From the NCBI GenBank assembly GCA_964455375.1, contig CAYVXE010000012.1, positions 1 to 63,191 on the forward strand: a stretch of 63,191 nucleotides of DNA, written 5' to 3'. A program made the position numbers and the translations under genes. Positions 62,201 through 63,191 of the stretch are shown here, piece after piece; positions within the stretch are counted from its first letter, which is position 1; each line of letters opens with the position of its first letter. Below the pieces are notes generated by a model. That model was not told the DNA's origin. It was given only the letters and a program-made list of their open reading frames with translations, and made no database searches. The DNA is from CAYVXE01 sp964455375. Lineage in GTDB: Bacteria > Zhuqueibacterota > Zhuqueibacteria > Oceanimicrobiales > Oceanimicrobiaceae.

Positions 62201-63055
62201 GAACTGCGGCAATCCATAGCCGACTGCGGCTATGTGCTGGCCGATCCGGTCGAGATTGAACAAATCGTCATGAATCTCTGTACCAATTCTTTTCATGCCA
62301 TGCAACAAAAAGCCGGCATCCTGCAAATATCGCTGGACGTCATCCAAACCGACAAACAATTTCATCAGGCACATCCCAAGCTTTTCGAAAAAACGTATAT
62401 CCGGCTTGCAGTATCGGATAACGGTTGCGGCATTGCCCCGGACATACAGGAACGAATTTTCGAACCATTTTTCACCACCAAAAAGGTTGGAGAAGGCACC
62501 GGTCTGGGGTTATCTGTTGTACACGGCATCGTGGCCAATTCTCACGGCGATATCACGGTTACCAGTGAGCCGGGAAAAGGTACGACATTCGAGATTTACC
62601 TGCCGCAACTGGCAAGAGACCCTGAGGAGAGTCCTGATAAAGAAAATCTTATTTTGCAAGGACAGGGGCACATCCTTTTTGTGGATGACGACGATGCGGT
62701 GGTTTCCGTCATCGGCAGGCTTGTGGAGCGCTTCGGTTATGAAGTCACCGTGCGCAATCACAGCATCGACGCTCTGGAGACATTCCGGGCAAATCCCGAT
62801 AAATTCGATTTAATGATCACCGACCAGATCATGCCGGAAATGACCGGTTTACAACTAGCAAAAAAGGTGCACCGGTTAAAACCGCAACTACCCATCATTT
62901 TGATGGCAGGGTTCAGCGACAACACTGCAAAAGAGTCAGCCCAAAAAGCGGGCGTCGTGGAACTCCTCAGAAAACCAATGACGGCTGGGGAATTAAGCGA
63001 AGCCATCCACCGGGTTTTGCAGAAAGAACAAGAACGAAAAAAGAAAGAGAATTAA
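59300..63055 (+). CDS. Hybrid sensor histidine kinase with five PAS domains
   Basis: A 1251-aa membrane sensor. Helices at about 22-46 and 208-228 flank a periplasmic sensing domain (about 50-205). Then come five PAS domains (roughly 240-350, 360-475, 490-605, 615-730, 735-855); the second carries Cys-rich PCDEHGESCP. The HisKA box has GGIAHDFNNILQAIHG (His near 883). The HATPase has DNGCGIAPD and GEGTGLGLSVV. A C-terminal receiver (about 1125-1245) is complete: acidic DDDD, phospho-Asp in LMITDQIMP, and the final Lys in LLRKP. It lacks an output domain, so a phosphotransfer protein or separate regulator elsewhere is needed. The gene stands alone. Confidence 0.93.
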   Translation: MKNVSQKGDSDSPVRNPGTRSRVVLLIFILSSIIIGVGSITFRVLYRAAFEQQRTRLTESAKSWFLHIEEMAKSDVGQRSSKNIARESFVATLQRINRTNKKFKGFGKTGEFTLATRKGNTFKFLLPHRHDDPFGSKKEHAPMLMGSNYAQPMQKALSGESGWMIGNDYRGETVLAAYEAIPEFKLGVVAKIDLSEIKAPFIRAGIIAALISVVFILLGVFLFRRISEPIIAEIAQEQAWLASILNASKDGILVKQNDKIIYVNKALAWMFGYDSSADILGKRASIIVPADIKPQGANNANDRTEYALKGRRKDGTCIDLEASVSTVHIHGGENIIAVIRDVTERKQAQKILQEKEKYYRTLLHKLHEDIFVIDRNYRITDMNNSAVSTTGHRREDIIGLPCFSVSHGYNSPCDEHGESCPLKQVFETGEPQSCLHIHTTANGSKVHVDLMYSPLKDEQGNVTHVVESARDVTELLRTQENLQKTVRRLNKAQQIATMGFLDWDLESNKLFCSDEVYEMCGLKRNSAEVAEDFPKKVVHPEDLDFVMKNLEKAIIGEIDYDIDHRILRPDGDVLWVRAQAELVRDEQGNPESLLGTMIDITKAKQIEGMLRASKRLLSETQRIAQIGSWELDLATNMITASDEMYRILGISPETFDGSFEPLKTLIHPEDWKIITTIKQQLTEQGMTDSLELRIKRPDNSERILLAEGEIIVDDKGKPSRVIGSAQDITERKRNEEQMRQLTTAVEQSPSSIIITDTSGNIEYVNPKFKHVTGYERDEVLGKNPRILDSGKTSPEEYQQLWKTITAGKEWRGEFHNKKKNGDLFWELVLISPIKNPAGKITHFLCIQDDITEQKRTEEEKTLLEKQLRQSQKMQTIGTLAGGIAHDFNNILQAIHGYADMCLEAVAPDTLLHSDLQQVLKGTERAKDLVNQILTFSHASDRESKPLQIHLIVKEAVKLLLASLPSSIELRQSIADCGYVLADPVEIEQIVMNLCTNSFHAMQQKAGILQISLDVIQTDKQFHQAHPKLFEKTYIRLAVSDNGCGIAPDIQERIFEPFFTTKKVGEGTGLGLSVVHGIVANSHGDITVTSEPGKGTTFEIYLPQLARDPEESPDKENLILQGQGHILFVDDDDAVVSVIGRLVERFGYEVTVRNHSIDALETFRANPDKFDLMITDQIMPEMTGLQLAKKVHRLKPQLPIILMAGFSDNTAKESAQKAGVVELLRKPMTAGELSEAIHRVLQKEQERKKKEN

Positions 63056-63191
63056 TTTTCCGGTTGCAGTGCGGTGGATTGCAACTTAAATTAAGACTTA
63101 ATCGCATGTACGCATAACGAGACGGTCGAAAAAATAGTTTTCTACAGACTCAACAAGAATCACTCAGAGGCGCAAAGAACGTAATTTTTTT
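63056..63191. other. Window end, no gene
   Basis: GTTGCA and TGCAAC form a weak inverted pair just past the kinase stop (about 63063-63086), without a T-run. Nothing else was seen. Confidence 0.4.

Noticed and set aside
63161..63181. CAGAGGCGCAAAG tract resembling a known dispersed repeat type
   Set aside because: Only one short copy is present at the window edge, so it cannot be supported as a repeat.

Overview
The window is bacterial chromosome from a Gram-negative member of the FCB group, most likely a Calditrichota/KSB1-type or Ignavibacteria-like lineage assembled from metagenomic reads. Reasons: three large secreted proteins end in T9SS/FlgD-like C-terminal domains (for example QNYPNPFNPETT near 14.45 kb), there is outer-membrane machinery (TolC, MlaC-like carriers, an RND protein) and lspA. 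The metagenomic origin is suggested by a 100-N scaffold gap flanked on both sides by the same 55 bp. The phylum is an inference from gene style. No tRNA, rRNA, CRISPR array, phage or transposase was found.

Layout. 0.2-9.8 kb (+): mrp, an MBL hydrolase, a DUF3592 protein and a thioesterase, then a tight run queG-LON domain-moaD-moaE-thiamine-binding-like protein-[2Fe-2S] ferredoxin-DJ-1-like-radical SAM-folE-UPF0173 hydrolase. 9.9-14.8 kb: a 47-aa membrane peptide, an ATP-grasp ligase, a truncated receiver-like protein on the other strand, and a cyclic-di-GMP-I (GEMM-I) riboswitch leading into a repeat-built surface protein. 14.8-18.3 kb (-): operon rnhB-yraN-SDR-moaA-nfuA, ended by a two-way terminator.

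18.4-35.0 kb is the most unusual part. One apparent operon on the - strand (promoter about 27.15 kb, terminator about 18.37 kb) encodes a CDP-alcohol phosphatidyltransferase fusion, a flippase, an HpnN/MMPL-type RND protein, a MlaC-DUF3047 fusion, a TolC-family outer-membrane protein and a second MlaC. Divergent from it are a HAD phosphatase and a stand-alone nucleotidyltransferase. Next to it lie a radical SAM/SPASM-like protein, a GT4 glycosyltransferase, a second nucleotidyltransferase/CDP-alcohol phosphatidyltransferase fusion and an aldehyde dehydrogenase. I read this as a candidate pathway that makes a CDP-activated polar head group or lipid, flips it across the inner membrane and carries it to the outer membrane.

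35.1-43.2 kb (-): a housekeeping operon yggS-yggT-divIVA-punA-ileS-dksA-like-lspA-rluD with a clear promoter at 43.17 kb; a short + strand unit ending in a strong terminator (possible sRNA) lies past rluD. 43.2-54 kb: a lamin-tail surface protein, M23 peptidase, upp, TPR protein, rlmN, MoxR-DUF58, lytic transglycosylase, STAS protein and a thioredoxin-reductase-like flavoprotein. 54.1-63.1 kb (+): a 1409-aa subtilisin with FG-GAP and T9SS domains, a 932-bp repeat-rich spacer holding a decayed copy of the protease 3' end, and a 1251-aa hybrid sensor kinase with five PAS domains.
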